64,000 nucleotides of DNA from Synechocystis sp. LKSZ1. GTDB lineage: Bacteria; Cyanobacteriota; Cyanobacteriia; Cyanobacteriales; Microcystaceae. The notes beneath the pieces are model-generated. The model did no database searches. It was not told the DNA's origin and saw nothing but the letters and a program-made list of their open reading frames with translations. The stretch covers positions 868,001 to 932,000 of the forward strand of contig NZ_AP031572.1 of the NCBI RefSeq assembly GCF_040436315.1, in the 5' to 3' direction. The position numbers were made by a program, and so were the translations under genes. This document shows, piece after piece, positions 17,291 through 25,855 of this stretch; within the stretch, counting starts at the first letter, position 1; the number at the start of each line of letters is the position of its first letter.

Positions 17291-19733
17291 CCCAACGTCG
17301 CCACAGGGGCAAGGAACCCGCGGCCAACCCCAACCAAGCAAGCCAGGCCAGGCAACTCACCCAATTCGCCCAAACCAGACCGACAAATTGAATCCGGATT
17401 TGATGGGGCCCCGGTGGTAACCGCAGGCCCACTAGACTAAAGTTACGGTGATAGACCGGCAGGGCCGGTGCTAACTGCCCATCTACCCAGACCTCCTGCA
17501 TTTTGGGATAGTACAAAACCGGCAATTGGACAATTCCGGCCCTTGCGTCCAGGGTGACTTCACATTGAGTCACCGGGCCCTGTTGACGACAACCCCTCTG
17601 GGTTTCGAACACTGGTACAATGGCACTTTCTGTCCCCAGGCCCTCAAAATGAAAGGACTGGAGGCGGAGATAGGGCGGCCGGCCATCCAGGGTATGGCCG
17701 TCAAAATCAAAGCGCAGTTCAAACTGGCGTTTCTCAGGATCAATCCACTCTGGTTGTAGGGCCAAGCTTTGGTTTAAAACTGGTGTGTTGAGCGGCCAGC
17801 GGGCCACGGTTTTTTGATTCACCTGCACGATTAAATGGGCCTGGCCCTGGAGGGTTTCCGGGGGAACCGTGGCCTTGAGCTTCAGAATGGGGGCCGAGCC
17901 ATTCGGCCAAGCCGGGTAGGGAATGTTAGCATCCTCTTGGATATCAAGTACTAGGGGATGATTAATAAAAATATCCCAACTGCCATAGCCGGGAATCCAA
18001 TTGGGCTTGAGGGTGGGCAACTCTGCCCGGTTGTATAACTCGGTGATCGGGGCCGTATAGAGATAATCGAGGGCACCGGAATAACGAAACAGGGGTTCCT
18101 TTAAAAGTTCTTCAACGGTGACGGTTCCCCTGGGCACGGGCAGCCAAGGACGGCTGACCATAACGATCAGTAAAATTCCGACAATTAAATGGCGACGGTC
18201 TAAGCGTTCCCGGAAAATAAAAATGATGGCAAAGCCGGTGAGCAGGGCCCCACTCCACATGACATGGGTTAAAAAGCGAAAGGTGAACTGAGTCACCCAG
18301 AGTTGTTTAGGAACGATATTCCAGATGTCCACCGGACTCCAGGTCATCAAAAAAGCTAAAACAAAGACCCAGAGCAGGGCCACCATGGCGGAACGCCTAG
18401 GCTGGAGACGGGACGGTAAGGATTGGTCGCTAAAGAGGAAATAGGCGACACTCAATCCGGCCCCCAGCAAAATCCATCCCACGGCCGGATGCAGGCCATA
18501 GGTGGGGGAGAGGCCCAATTCCGTTGGGGCTGGTGGCAAAGAGGCAGGAGAAATGAGATTGGCCAGGGGCGTTAGCCAGCGAGTACTAAAGGGATTAACC
18601 ACTTCAATTTGTCGCCGAATGGCTAGGATTTTGGACTCCAACACCACCGGGGCTAGGAAATAACAACCCAGGAGCCAGGCCCAGAGATAGGCTCCGGCCA
18701 CCGCACCGTACTGAAGACGAGTCGGCTTAAAATGAGCATCATTAAGGATATAAATGGCTCCAAATAAGCCAATAAATAAAGTACCAAAAACAAAAGTGAT
18801 AATGTGGGTTATTGCTAGAGCAAACCAGGCTAGACTACTGCCTAAAAACAGGGACTTCCCCGGCTGATGAAAGAGTTGAAAGGCATAAAAAAGAGCAATA
18901 GGTAAAAGCCCCTGAGCAATAGCTTCAGTAAAAGCACCACGGGCATGAATATTATTTAAGAAATAAGGGGCTGAAAGATAAGCAACTCCTGCCAAAATCG
19001 AGGCCACTGGAGAACGGGTTAGCCGGAGACTGAGGCGATAAATAAACAGGCCCCCTAACCACAGGGCCAGCCAGAGCAGAATCTTGTAGGCATCGTAGGG
19101 ATTTAAGGGGGTTAGAAACTTATAAATCAAGGCCCCTAAAGTATAGGGAAATTGACTATAAAATTGGAAGCCTGGATAACGAAAACCAAAGTCCTCTAGG
19201 GGCGCAACTCGTAGGGGAAACTGACCTTCTTCTAGGGCCAAACGGGCCTGGACAATATAACCAATGTGGGATGTATGGTCATTGATGGAAAAAATTACTT
19301 GGGATGCAGCCATGGGGGCCATCAAGGCCACAGCGATCAGCATGAATAGAAAAGCAACGCCGTAGAGTGTCCGCTGGACTTGCCATTGTTGGCATAGCCA
19401 TCGCCAAACTATTTTAATCGCGGGTAGTTGACTCCAATCCTGTCTTTTTTGAGCTAACTCTTGCCGAAAAATCCACCCGAATAAACCGAGACTAATCAAG
19501 CCTAAGTCAATCCGAAAAACTTGAACGGTTCCTCCGTCTAAAAGCTGGAGATAGCCCACTAATCCTAGCCCTAAACTAAGGCTTAGGCAAAGCACAGCTA
19601 ACAAAAAGGGAATTTCTTGCCGATGGCGATTCAGCCAGCTTTGTTTTTTATAGAAAGGGATGCCCAATAAAAGTAAACCTAGATTTAAAAGCAAAACAAG
19701 AGCAAGAATAAAACCAACAAAGGGGAAAAACAT
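17283..19733 (-). CDS. Large membrane protein, PTPS-related / glycosyltransferase-like
   Basis: 816 residues with about eleven helices in the first two thirds and a soluble C-terminal part (about 540-790) ending in one more helix. The segment RLALEEGQFPLRVAP...YPGFQFYSQFPYTLGALIYK is the hallmark of the 6-pyruvoyl-tetrahydropterin-synthase-related membrane family, thought to be GT-C type enzymes or polysaccharide-assembly proteins. It sits next to a GT39-like protein with the same orientation, 29 bp downstream of it, suggesting an envelope glycan role. Confidence 0.7.
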   Translation of the reverse strand: MFFPFVGFILALVLLLNLGLLLLGIPFYKKQSWLNRHRQEIPFLLAVLCLSLSLGLGLVGYLQLLDGGTVQVFRIDLGLISLGLFGWIFRQELAQKRQDWSQLPAIKIVWRWLCQQWQVQRTLYGVAFLFMLIAVALMAPMAASQVIFSINDHTSHIGYIVQARLALEEGQFPLRVAPLEDFGFRYPGFQFYSQFPYTLGALIYKFLTPLNPYDAYKILLWLALWLGGLFIYRLSLRLTRSPVASILAGVAYLSAPYFLNNIHARGAFTEAIAQGLLPIALFYAFQLFHQPGKSLFLGSSLAWFALAITHIITFVFGTLFIGLFGAIYILNDAHFKPTRLQYGAVAGAYLWAWLLGCYFLAPVVLESKILAIRRQIEVVNPFSTRWLTPLANLISPASLPPAPTELGLSPTYGLHPAVGWILLGAGLSVAYFLFSDQSLPSRLQPRRSAMVALLWVFVLAFLMTWSPVDIWNIVPKQLWVTQFTFRFLTHVMWSGALLTGFAIIFIFRERLDRRHLIVGILLIVMVSRPWLPVPRGTVTVEELLKEPLFRYSGALDYLYTAPITELYNRAELPTLKPNWIPGYGSWDIFINHPLVLDIQEDANIPYPAWPNGSAPILKLKATVPPETLQGQAHLIVQVNQKTVARWPLNTPVLNQSLALQPEWIDPEKRQFELRFDFDGHTLDGRPPYLRLQSFHFEGLGTESAIVPVFETQRGCRQQGPVTQCEVTLDARAGIVQLPVLYYPKMQEVWVDGQLAPALPVYHRNFSLVGLRLPPGPHQIRIQFVGLVWANWVSCLAWLAWLGLAAGSLPLWRRWAK

Positions 19734-19762
19734 TTATCACAATTAATGTATTTTAAGGCGAA

Positions 19763-21580
19763 CTATCTCAGCGTATAGAGAAACATAATATCATTATGAG
19801 TATAGATTGGTCGATGCTCCTCTAGGAATTTTAGGTTACCAGTAATAGTTGCCATCTCTATACCTACTGGAGGATTAGCCTTGGCCGATTCCAGGGCCTG
19901 TAAAACGGTACTATCTACCAGCAGGTAATCATACTCTAAATTTTCAATCTTTTGTTCTAGCGGATTGAAACGAGGTTGATCATAGTAAGACTGCAAATCT
20001 AACCCTAAGGAATTATTTTTGTTTAAAATTTCAACATATTGATTGATGTTAATAGCTGCATTAAAGGTGCTATAAATTAAGGCTTTTTGGTTCCGTTTAG
20101 GTAAAAGGGAATTGTGATATAAATAGTTGACAACTTGCTGATTCTCTTGTCCCCAGTTAAGGGTAGAATCATTAGCCAGTAACCACTTTGGCATCGGCCA
20201 TAGTGGACTTACATAACTTAAGCCTTGGGGTAGGCCCAGCAGGCCAAAAACCACGTACAGTGTCAGAGCACCGTAGAAAAAAAGAGAAGGATATAGCGGC
20301 CGCCAGCGTACTAGCACAACAGCAATCAGAAAATATAAAAAGAAAATGACAGGATAAAAATAGCGGTAGCCAATGACAAAACGACTCCCCTGGGCAAGAT
20401 AAGTATAAGCCAAGGGATAGAGTGCAATAAAAATAGCTATTGAAATTAAATATAATCTAGAATGATTCAAATGTCCGAATTTCAGCCCTTGCTTAATCCA
20501 TAACAGAAATGGGTTTGGGGTTTGAGAAAAGATGGTTTTGAGTTGAAGCAACAACACCCAGATAATCATAGCCAGCAATAATCCTAGACCAGGATTTTCC
20601 TTGAAAACAAGAATTTTGGTTAGGTATTGACCATAGGTAACAGGACGAAATTGGCCCCAGAGAAAAGGAACTTGTTCCCCCTTGGCGGTCACGAGGGTCA
20701 TCTGCAATCCTTGCCAGTAATAACGCCCTAAATCAATTAAATGATTCTCTCCCATAGCTCGAAAAGCAAAACGATACATTGCCAGGGTGAGCAGGGGTTG
20801 TATGAGCAAGCAGAGACTACTACCAACAATCAATTGAAGGGCGGATCGACGGCAAATATAGTGCCATAGATAAAGGGCAGTGCTCCCTAGACCTATAAAA
20901 AGAATGGGGAGTAGGAGTAAGTTACTGAATTTTGTATTTAGGGCTAATCCCAAACTTAAGGTTAATATAGTAAACTGTATAAAAACTAACTTATGTTTCT
21001 TTTGCAGATAGCTGTAAATTAAAATAGTGGCACTTAAAATAGTGGTTAATGCGCTCCAGGAGACCGTCACATCAAAAGTGACTAAAGCACTATGACTCAT
21101 TAAGCTTGGAGAAAATAACCAGAGCCCCCCCATGATCAAAGCAATAGCTGGGTCTAGTAGCCTTAAAACCACACTGTAGCCGTATAACCAAACTAAAAAT
21201 AGTCCATTAATTGCCAGGTAAAGAAGCCGAGACCCCTGAATCACTGCCTCAAAGGCATCGGGATAATACATCAAAACTTGATAGCCGGCATCAAAGGCCG
21301 CTAAGCGAATTTGAACCGGATCTAAACGATTCAAATCCGGTAGAGAAACCTGAATCTGAGGAAATAAGCAACTAAATAGAAAACTATTAAGGATTTTTAA
21401 GAGCAGGGGATGTTCTGGATTGAGTCCAACACCTTGACTATAGGCATAGGCCGCGCCGATATAGGCTGTTTCATCCGCCGTCAGGCCATTGACTTGAATA
21501 AGATAGATGCCGACACCCGCATAAGCTAAGAGCAGGAGGGCAAAACCAACGGAATAGACGAAGGGACGACGAACTTCCAT
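19763..21580 (-). CDS. GT39/ArnT-like membrane glycosyltransferase
   Basis: 605 residues, about eleven membrane helices. The first extracellular loop carries TADETAYIGAAYAYSQG, the acidic D-E motif of GT-C (PMT/ArnT) transferases, followed by NPEHPLLLKIL. These enzymes move sugars from polyprenyl phosphate donors to proteins or lipids on the outer face of the membrane. The soluble C-terminal stretch (about 480-600) contains LNWGQENQQVVNYL and DYLLVDSTVLQ. It pairs with the downstream 816-residue membrane protein. Acceptor unknown. Confidence 0.75.
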   Translation of the reverse strand: MEVRRPFVYSVGFALLLLAYAGVGIYLIQVNGLTADETAYIGAAYAYSQGVGLNPEHPLLLKILNSFLFSCLFPQIQVSLPDLNRLDPVQIRLAAFDAGYQVLMYYPDAFEAVIQGSRLLYLAINGLFLVWLYGYSVVLRLLDPAIALIMGGLWLFSPSLMSHSALVTFDVTVSWSALTTILSATILIYSYLQKKHKLVFIQFTILTLSLGLALNTKFSNLLLLPILFIGLGSTALYLWHYICRRSALQLIVGSSLCLLIQPLLTLAMYRFAFRAMGENHLIDLGRYYWQGLQMTLVTAKGEQVPFLWGQFRPVTYGQYLTKILVFKENPGLGLLLAMIIWVLLLQLKTIFSQTPNPFLLWIKQGLKFGHLNHSRLYLISIAIFIALYPLAYTYLAQGSRFVIGYRYFYPVIFFLYFLIAVVLVRWRPLYPSLFFYGALTLYVVFGLLGLPQGLSYVSPLWPMPKWLLANDSTLNWGQENQQVVNYLYHNSLLPKRNQKALIYSTFNAAININQYVEILNKNNSLGLDLQSYYDQPRFNPLEQKIENLEYDYLLVDSTVLQALESAKANPPVGIEMATITGNLKFLEEHRPIYTHNDIMFLYTLR

Positions 21581-21627
21581 GGGACAATATTAACGCTCTG
21601 GCTCATTCCCTGTCCGTCCAACCTTCT

Positions 21628-22533
21628 ATGTCCAGTATTTTAAAGCAGATTCGTCGCAAACTCTTTGGCCTAGATGAACAGGAAGCCGCCCTGCATCGGG
21701 CCATTGCCGATACCAATGAATTGATCGCAAATTTGCAAAAATCCTTTGATCATCTCCACCTCAACTACAGCCGTACCTTGGTGGAGGTCGTCAGCCAGAG
21801 TCATCCCCAGACTCAACTGAGTTGCCTGATTAACGAACTTCCTCTCCGGATGCCTGTCTCGGTGTTGCGAGCCTATGCGCACTGCTTGGAAACATCACAA
21901 AAAGATAGTTTTAACTACCGAGTCGAGAGTCATTGTGTGGATTGGTTGCGTCAGTATCTCCAACCCGGCGATGTTTTTGTGGATGTGGGGGCCGCCTACG
22001 GCGTGATTAGTCTGCCTTTAGCCGATTACCTGGGGCCCAACGGTCGGGTCTATGCCTTTGAACCGGCCCGCCAAACGCGTCAATTACTAGAACAGATTAT
22101 CACCCAAAACAATATTGGTAATGTCACGCTGTTGCCCCAGGCCATTTCAGATAGCATCGGTAGCGCAGAGTTCATTGAATACTCCAGTGATAACCCCTTT
22201 GCTTGGGCCTCGGATACCTCGACCCTCGCAGCTAATGTCCAGCCGAGTCAACAGCACTACCAAACCTATATCGTTGAGATTACGACCCTCGACCACATCC
22301 TAGAACAACAATCCATTTGCCCCCAGGCCATCAAAATTGACATTGAGGGGTTTGAACTCTACGCCCTCCAAGGGGGACAAAAAACCCTGGACCAGTACCG
22401 TCCGGCCCTCTGTATTGATATCCACGAAGATGTGAGAACAAAAACCTCGGCCCTGCTAGGTGTCCGGCCTTTTCTGGAGTCCCTGGGCTATCGTTTACAA
22501 CTCCAAGAGCATACTCTGTTTGCAGCTCCCTAA
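21628..22533 (+). CDS. FkbM family methyltransferase
   Basis: 301 residues. Residues 1-60 are helical (coiled-coil-like), then a Rossmann SAM-binding core begins at GDVFVDVGAAYGVISLPLA and runs through GRVYAFEPARQTRQLL, ending with the FkbM signature AIKIDIEGFELYALQGG and PALCIDIHED. FkbM enzymes O-methylate sugars or natural products; next to glycosyltransferase genes, a role in modifying a surface glycan is likely. It is divergent from the GT39 gene (47 bp apart). Its 3' end lies about 75 bp before tRNA-Phe. Confidence 0.85.
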   Translation: MSSILKQIRRKLFGLDEQEAALHRAIADTNELIANLQKSFDHLHLNYSRTLVEVVSQSHPQTQLSCLINELPLRMPVSVLRAYAHCLETSQKDSFNYRVESHCVDWLRQYLQPGDVFVDVGAAYGVISLPLADYLGPNGRVYAFEPARQTRQLLEQIITQNNIGNVTLLPQAISDSIGSAEFIEYSSDNPFAWASDTSTLAANVQPSQQHYQTYIVEITTLDHILEQQSICPQAIKIDIEGFELYALQGGQKTLDQYRPALCIDIHEDVRTKTSALLGVRPFLESLGYRLQLQEHTLFAAP

Positions 22534-22607
22534 TTCTGTCAGAATTTTTGAGCTAAAGACTTGCGATTCAATAAAATTATTGCTATCGTAGTTAAGCACT
22601 TACAAAA

Positions 22608-22703
<96 letters not shown>

Positions 22704-22746
22704 CGGTTACAGCATGTCTGCCCACTGATAGGCATACATGAAAAAC

Positions 22747-22780
22747 TGACCTAGACCTAAATTGACCTAAAACTGACCTA
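22747..22780 (+). repeat. Arm-type repeats TGACCTA, left end
   Basis: Three copies of TGACCTA at 22747, 22763 and 22774; the last two sit in TGACCTAAAACTGACCTAAA, spaced 11 bp. The same double repeat occurs at the right end (47264-47281) in the same orientation. Position inside both attachment repeats fits integrase arm-binding sites. Confidence 0.6.
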
Positions 22781-22963
22781 AAATTTTCTAGGGTCATCCT
22801 CAAAATCGGCGCGTTTTTGCTGGTATTGATAGGCCGTTCCGGCCGCTGATGTCAACCCAGCGGCAAACCCCAGTCCGGCTTGGTTGCCCATTAAAATCGA
22901 AGGGACAGCAATGGCCACCGCGGCCAGCATCGCCAGTGTAGGGAAGTCGATCCACCGACTCAC
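22778..22963 (-). CDS. Small holin-like membrane protein
   Basis: 61 residues: two hydrophobic segments (about 7-25 TLAMLAAVAIAVPSILMG and 30-45 LGFAAGLTSAAGTAY), then a charged tail YQQKRADFEDDPRKF. The start overlaps the endolysin stop by four bases (ATGA), so it is translationally coupled to the lysin, the classical arrangement for a holin. No family match is certain, and an antiholin or a plain small membrane protein is possible. It is the last gene of the leftward block, close to the left attachment site. Confidence 0.55.
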   Translation of the reverse strand: MSRWIDFPTLAMLAAVAIAVPSILMGNQAGLGFAAGLTSAAGTAYQYQQKRADFEDDPRKF

Positions 22964-23691
22964 AGTCTTCTCCTCCAGGCCTTGGCCAATTCAGAAATCT
23001 CTTCTGCCTTGTCCAGTCCATTGATACAGCGTCGGGCCTGGTAAAAATCAGCCTTGTCCCCATTGATGTACTCGGTGATTTTCCGGCCAGTGAACGTACC
23101 GACCTTGAAGCCGTGGACCAAAGTAAAAAGCGCGATGTTCGGATCTAGCGCCTTGTCAGGGTTCCCCACCAAGTCAAAACCTAAAATTTCCCCGTACTTC
23201 TGGTAATTCCGCCGCCAAGTCAATTGAACGAAGCCGCGTCCGTAGTAAGGAAAATAGCGGAGATTCCGCCGGCGCCAATCCTCGCTATTCCAATAAGCCT
23301 CTTTGACTGGCTTAAAGGTTTTGTTCGTCTCATGTTCCGTCGTGGCAAGAACGTAGGCAATCTGATTAGCTGACCCAATCTTCTGTTGACGGCATTCGTA
23401 AATAATGGCCTCTACCGTACCGTCCTTGGTGGAAAAGTCATGGGTCTTTCCTGGGGTGGTCAGGGCCAAAACTTCCTCTTGAAGCAAGGCCCAAGAGTCT
23501 GGCCCAATCCATTCAGGCTCCGAGCGGTGGTTATCGGCTTTGAACTCGGCCCAGGCCGACCGGGTGCGAGGGCCAAACATCCCGTCAATGGGCCCAACCG
23601 GATAGCCCAGGGCCTTTAAGCCAGTTTGAACCTGCTTGAGGGTATCGAGGGGCAGGTCACTTAGTAGCGTCGCCGTTTGAATAGCGTTCAT
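22960..23691 (-). CDS. Endolysin: peptidoglycan-binding plus GH19/lysozyme-like domain
   Basis: 243 residues. Residues 15-72 form a peptidoglycan-binding domain (LKQVQTGLKALGYPVGPIDG...GPRTRSAWAEF). Residues about 90-225 form a lysozyme-like hydrolase resembling GH19-type phage lysins: IAYVLATTEHETNKTFKPVKE with candidate catalytic glutamates 119/121, then YYGRGFVQLTWRRNYQKYG and the ALDPNIALFTLVHG segment. It degrades the cell wall to release particles. There is no signal peptide, so it needs a holin. It overlaps the preceding membrane gene by 35 bp and the following holin-like gene by 4 bp. Confidence 0.88.
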   Translation of the reverse strand: MNAIQTATLLSDLPLDTLKQVQTGLKALGYPVGPIDGMFGPRTRSAWAEFKADNHRSEPEWIGPDSWALLQEEVLALTTPGKTHDFSTKDGTVEAIIYECRQQKIGSANQIAYVLATTEHETNKTFKPVKEAYWNSEDWRRRNLRYFPYYGRGFVQLTWRRNYQKYGEILGFDLVGNPDKALDPNIALFTLVHGFKVGTFTGRKITEYINGDKADFYQARRCINGLDKAEEISELAKAWRRRL

Positions 23692-23917
23692 TGTTGTTAT
23701 TTCTGGTCTGGGTTTGGCGGTACTCGTTGAGGTCTTCTCTCAAGGATTTGACCGTTTCTTCCAAGCGGATAAATCTCGCTTCCTGGGTAACGGCCGCATC
23801 GGTTAGGGTTTTGTTAACGCTGATTACGCCAACTCCGATGCTGAGCATCACGCCGATCATGGTGACGCTGATCCAAATGTCATTGGCCCTGGTGGGGTGA
23901 GGGGGAATCTCATTCAT
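23657..23917 (-). CDS. One-helix coiled-coil membrane protein of the lysis set
   Basis: 86 residues from MNEIPPHPTRAND at 23917 (an in-frame start lies 27 bases upstream). One membrane helix (about 16-36, IWISVTMIGVMLSIGVGVIS), then a coiled coil EARFIRLEETVKSLREDLNE and a polar Asn-rich tail. Its place directly upstream of and overlapping the endolysin suggests a holin, antiholin or spanin-like part of the lysis set. No database family is recognised. Confidence 0.55.
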   Translation of the reverse strand: MNEIPPHPTRANDIWISVTMIGVMLSIGVGVISVNKTLTDAAVTQEARFIRLEETVKSLREDLNEYRQTQTRNNNNERYSNGDATK

Positions 23918-23966
23918 GGCGGGAAGACTAAGTAGTTGCAACACGGATTTCTAGGGTGGGGTTGAA

Positions 23967-24332
23967 TTAGGAGCTTTCTGTCCAGACCTGGACGGTAACA
24001 AACCAAGAAAAGCCCAGTCGTGAATAGCGGTAATTAATCCCTTTCAGGGCCAGGGCCCGGTCATTGGCCCAGATAGGAGGAGCCACAAGCTGAATCACCT
24101 GTGGCTCTGGGGTTGGGTATAAACGCTGGACATCAAAAAGATTAGGCTTTTGCGTCAATGTCCGGCCCGCTTGGCCGATGTATCCCCAAAAACGAGAAGG
24201 AGGCAATATTCCAGCAGGAAGTTGAGCATGAACCCGAAACCACTCCCCCGCCGTTGGCACAGAAAATAACCAATCGTTGGTGAGGTTGGCCCCAAATAGG
24301 TTAGTCCAGGTCAAGCTCAAACTCCATTTCAA
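23967..24332 (-). CDS. Element protein of unknown function, 121 aa
   Basis: The frame opens with a TTG at 24332 inside the end of the preceding gene (32-bp overlap); the true start could be a later TTG. Rich in Trp, Pro and Leu (SRFWGYIGQAGRTLTQKPNL; APPIWANDRALALKGINYRY). No signal peptide or membrane helix. The overlap with its neighbours shows it belongs to the leftward block. Function unknown; a minor structural protein is only a guess. Confidence 0.5.
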   Translation of the reverse strand: MKWSLSLTWTNLFGANLTNDWLFSVPTAGEWFRVHAQLPAGILPPSRFWGYIGQAGRTLTQKPNLFDVQRLYPTPEPQVIQLVAPPIWANDRALALKGINYRYSRLGFSWFVTVQVWTESS

Positions 24333-24537
24333 TCATCTGCTCGTCGTAGGCTCCCCCCTCCAGATATTCGTTTAATTCCGCCATGGTTACAGGCCTGGGC
24401 AATAATTCACCTGGCATAACCACAAAGGCGTAGTTATCACCGTCCTTGGCCGCTACTTCCCCCCAGTCAGGACGGGGAGTTAATAGCGTTTCATCAAACA
24501 GCGGATCGCCGGGGAGGATCAAGGGGGAGTCACTCAT
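24301..24537 (-). CDS. Small acidic element protein, 78 aa
   Basis: Strongly acidic, ending EMEFELDLD, with ILPGDPLFDETLLTPRPDWGE near the N terminus and VTMAELNEYLEGGAYDEQM. Its start codon overlaps the stop of the upstream PKPPRA-repeat gene by one base (TAATG), so expression is coupled. Small acidic proteins next to basic structural candidates sometimes act as chaperones, but nothing in the sequence proves it. Unrecognised family. Confidence 0.55.
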   Translation of the reverse strand: MSDSPLILPGDPLFDETLLTPRPDWGEVAAKDGDNYAFVVMPGELLPRPVTMAELNEYLEGGAYDEQMIEMEFELDLD

Positions 24538-25130
24538 TAGGGGTTAGGAATTAGGTCGTAGTCAACGCCAGAAATGGTAAATCCAGCCGCCGCCGCCGCA
24601 TCCAGTACAGAAGCCTGAGGCTTGGCAAAGGTGGACTGAGTGCCCGCCGCCGTCTTGCGAGAAGCACGGGGGGGCTTAGGATCTTGAACCCCCCAAACGA
24701 GATCCGCCGCGTCAGCCCCTGATGCCTGAACGATTCCCAAAGTGCCGATGATATCTAATTCGCTAGTAGGCAGGTTCCAAGCGTATTTCCAGCCCCCCGG
24801 CATATCAACGTAAACCGTCCGGGTACGGCCAGAGGTTTTAACCCCCCGGCGGCCCGTTTTGTCGTTCACAGTCCAGCCTGCCGTTTTTTTAAGGGCGCTC
24901 ACTTTGTTAGTAGAGCAAAAGCTGGAAAAGGTGTTTTCCGAGCCGTCGTAAGTCGCACGGGGGGGCTTGGGGGAGTTACAACCAAAGAAGACCCCAGCGG
25001 CTCCAGCATAAGCCGTGTGACCAAGGGCTGCCTTGTGTGTATTATGCCCTTCTTGCTGAGTTAAAAAACCGTACTTTTTGTCATTCAGCGTAACGTAAAC
25101 TTTGACTCTCTCGCCTCGATTACGTGCCAT
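24537..25130 (-). CDS. Basic protein with internal PKPPRA duplication, capsid/coat candidate
   Basis: 197 residues, strong ribosome binding site (AGGAG seven bases before the ATG). Two copies of a roughly 41-residue unit: about 48-88 (with SPKPPRATYDGSENTFSSF and TAGWTV) and 145-186 (with DPKPPRASRKTAAGTQSTF and AAGFTI). Between them is a basic stretch KTGRRGVKTSGRTRTVYVDM. The N terminus is basic (MARNRGERVKVYV). No signal peptide. High basicity, duplication and strong translation signals would fit an abundant particle protein. I do not recognise the family, so this role is speculative. Confidence 0.55.
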   Translation of the reverse strand: MARNRGERVKVYVTLNDKKYGFLTQQEGHNTHKAALGHTAYAGAAGVFFGCNSPKPPRATYDGSENTFSSFCSTNKVSALKKTAGWTVNDKTGRRGVKTSGRTRTVYVDMPGGWKYAWNLPTSELDIIGTLGIVQASGADAADLVWGVQDPKPPRASRKTAAGTQSTFAKPQASVLDAAAAAGFTISGVDYDLIPNP

Positions 25131-25169
25131 AAATAGACTCCTTTAGGCTAATGCCTAGGTAAGGTTGAC

Positions 25170-25523
25170 TTAAGCGTTAGTGCCGACCGTTTGGTCGAAG
25201 TTAACCGGCGCGACGTAACGCATTTGTTGGCTGAAAACAATCCCGCCTTGATCCGGGTTGTAGCCAGCATTGGTAGGAGTAAAGAAGCTGGTAAGCTCAC
25301 TATCCTCAGGGGCTAGAGCGGCATTGGCGGCTTCCTGGGCAGTGTAACAAGCCGTCAGTAACTTGGACATTACTTCAACAACACCTTCATTGGTTAGGGC
25401 GGTATAAGTGTCGCCAGTAAGAGCAGATAAGGAAACAGTAATATCCCCAGCAGCATACTCAAGAACATCACCGCCAAGCGCGGTATCCAATTCTTGAAAG
25501 GTCAAATTTTTAAGAACAGCCAT
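25170..25523 (-). CDS. Small element protein A, paralogue of the 27451-27798 product
   Basis: 117 residues from the ATG at 25523, chosen because AAAGGAG precedes it; the frame is open 87 bases further up. The pattern LTFQELD...ITVSLSALTGDTY and EGVVEVMSKLLTACYTAQEA...LTSFFTP is shared with the 115-residue product at 27451-27798 (LTFQQLA, SASLLTGDT, SGVVEFCIKLLGAAEAAQTT, LNSFFST). The two are clearly duplicated genes. The tails differ. No known family; small alanine-rich proteins in two versions may be particle components. Confidence 0.6.
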   Translation of the reverse strand: MAVLKNLTFQELDTALGGDVLEYAAGDITVSLSALTGDTYTALTNEGVVEVMSKLLTACYTAQEAANAALAPEDSELTSFFTPTNAGYNPDQGGIVFSQQMRYVAPVNFDQTVGTNA

Positions 25524-25855
25524 AAAAGCTCCTTTAGATATCAACAGTTTTGTTATAGCCCAAGATTTTGCTAAAAACATCAGCGATGACCAGGGCAGTG
25601 TACTGCTCACTAGCCCGAATTCTACTTTTTATTTGTGGTTCCAGATTGCCCCGACGACCCTTAGGGTGCTCGAAAATCCTGGGTAATCCAACACAGTCTT
25701 AGATAGGGGTGAGTACAAAATAACAATAAAGTTTTGTAAAGTATTTGACGGCATAAAAAAGTACCGCCTAAAAGTCCCCATTATTGATGGAAGCCGTTTT
25801 TGGCTGGGGCAATGGTCAGTGGGAATTTATTGGTGTAGAGGGGACTGAGAGCAGA
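25524..25855 (-). promoter_or_regulatory. Intergenic region with probable internal promoter
   Basis: The longest gap (about 330 bp) in the leftward block, AT-rich between 25720 and 25790. On the minus strand a TTTACA followed 17 bases later by TGTACT lies near 25710-25740 and could be a promoter for the paralogue A gene and the downstream strongly translated PKPPRA gene. GGCGGTAC and GCCG flank an A/T run near 25750-25770 and may form a weak terminator for the upstream genes. No coding signal seen. Confidence 0.35.

Noticed and set aside
25740-25790. Possible small RNA in the 25.5-25.86 kb gap
   Set aside because: AT-rich with weak complementarity only; no conserved RNA motif can be pointed to.
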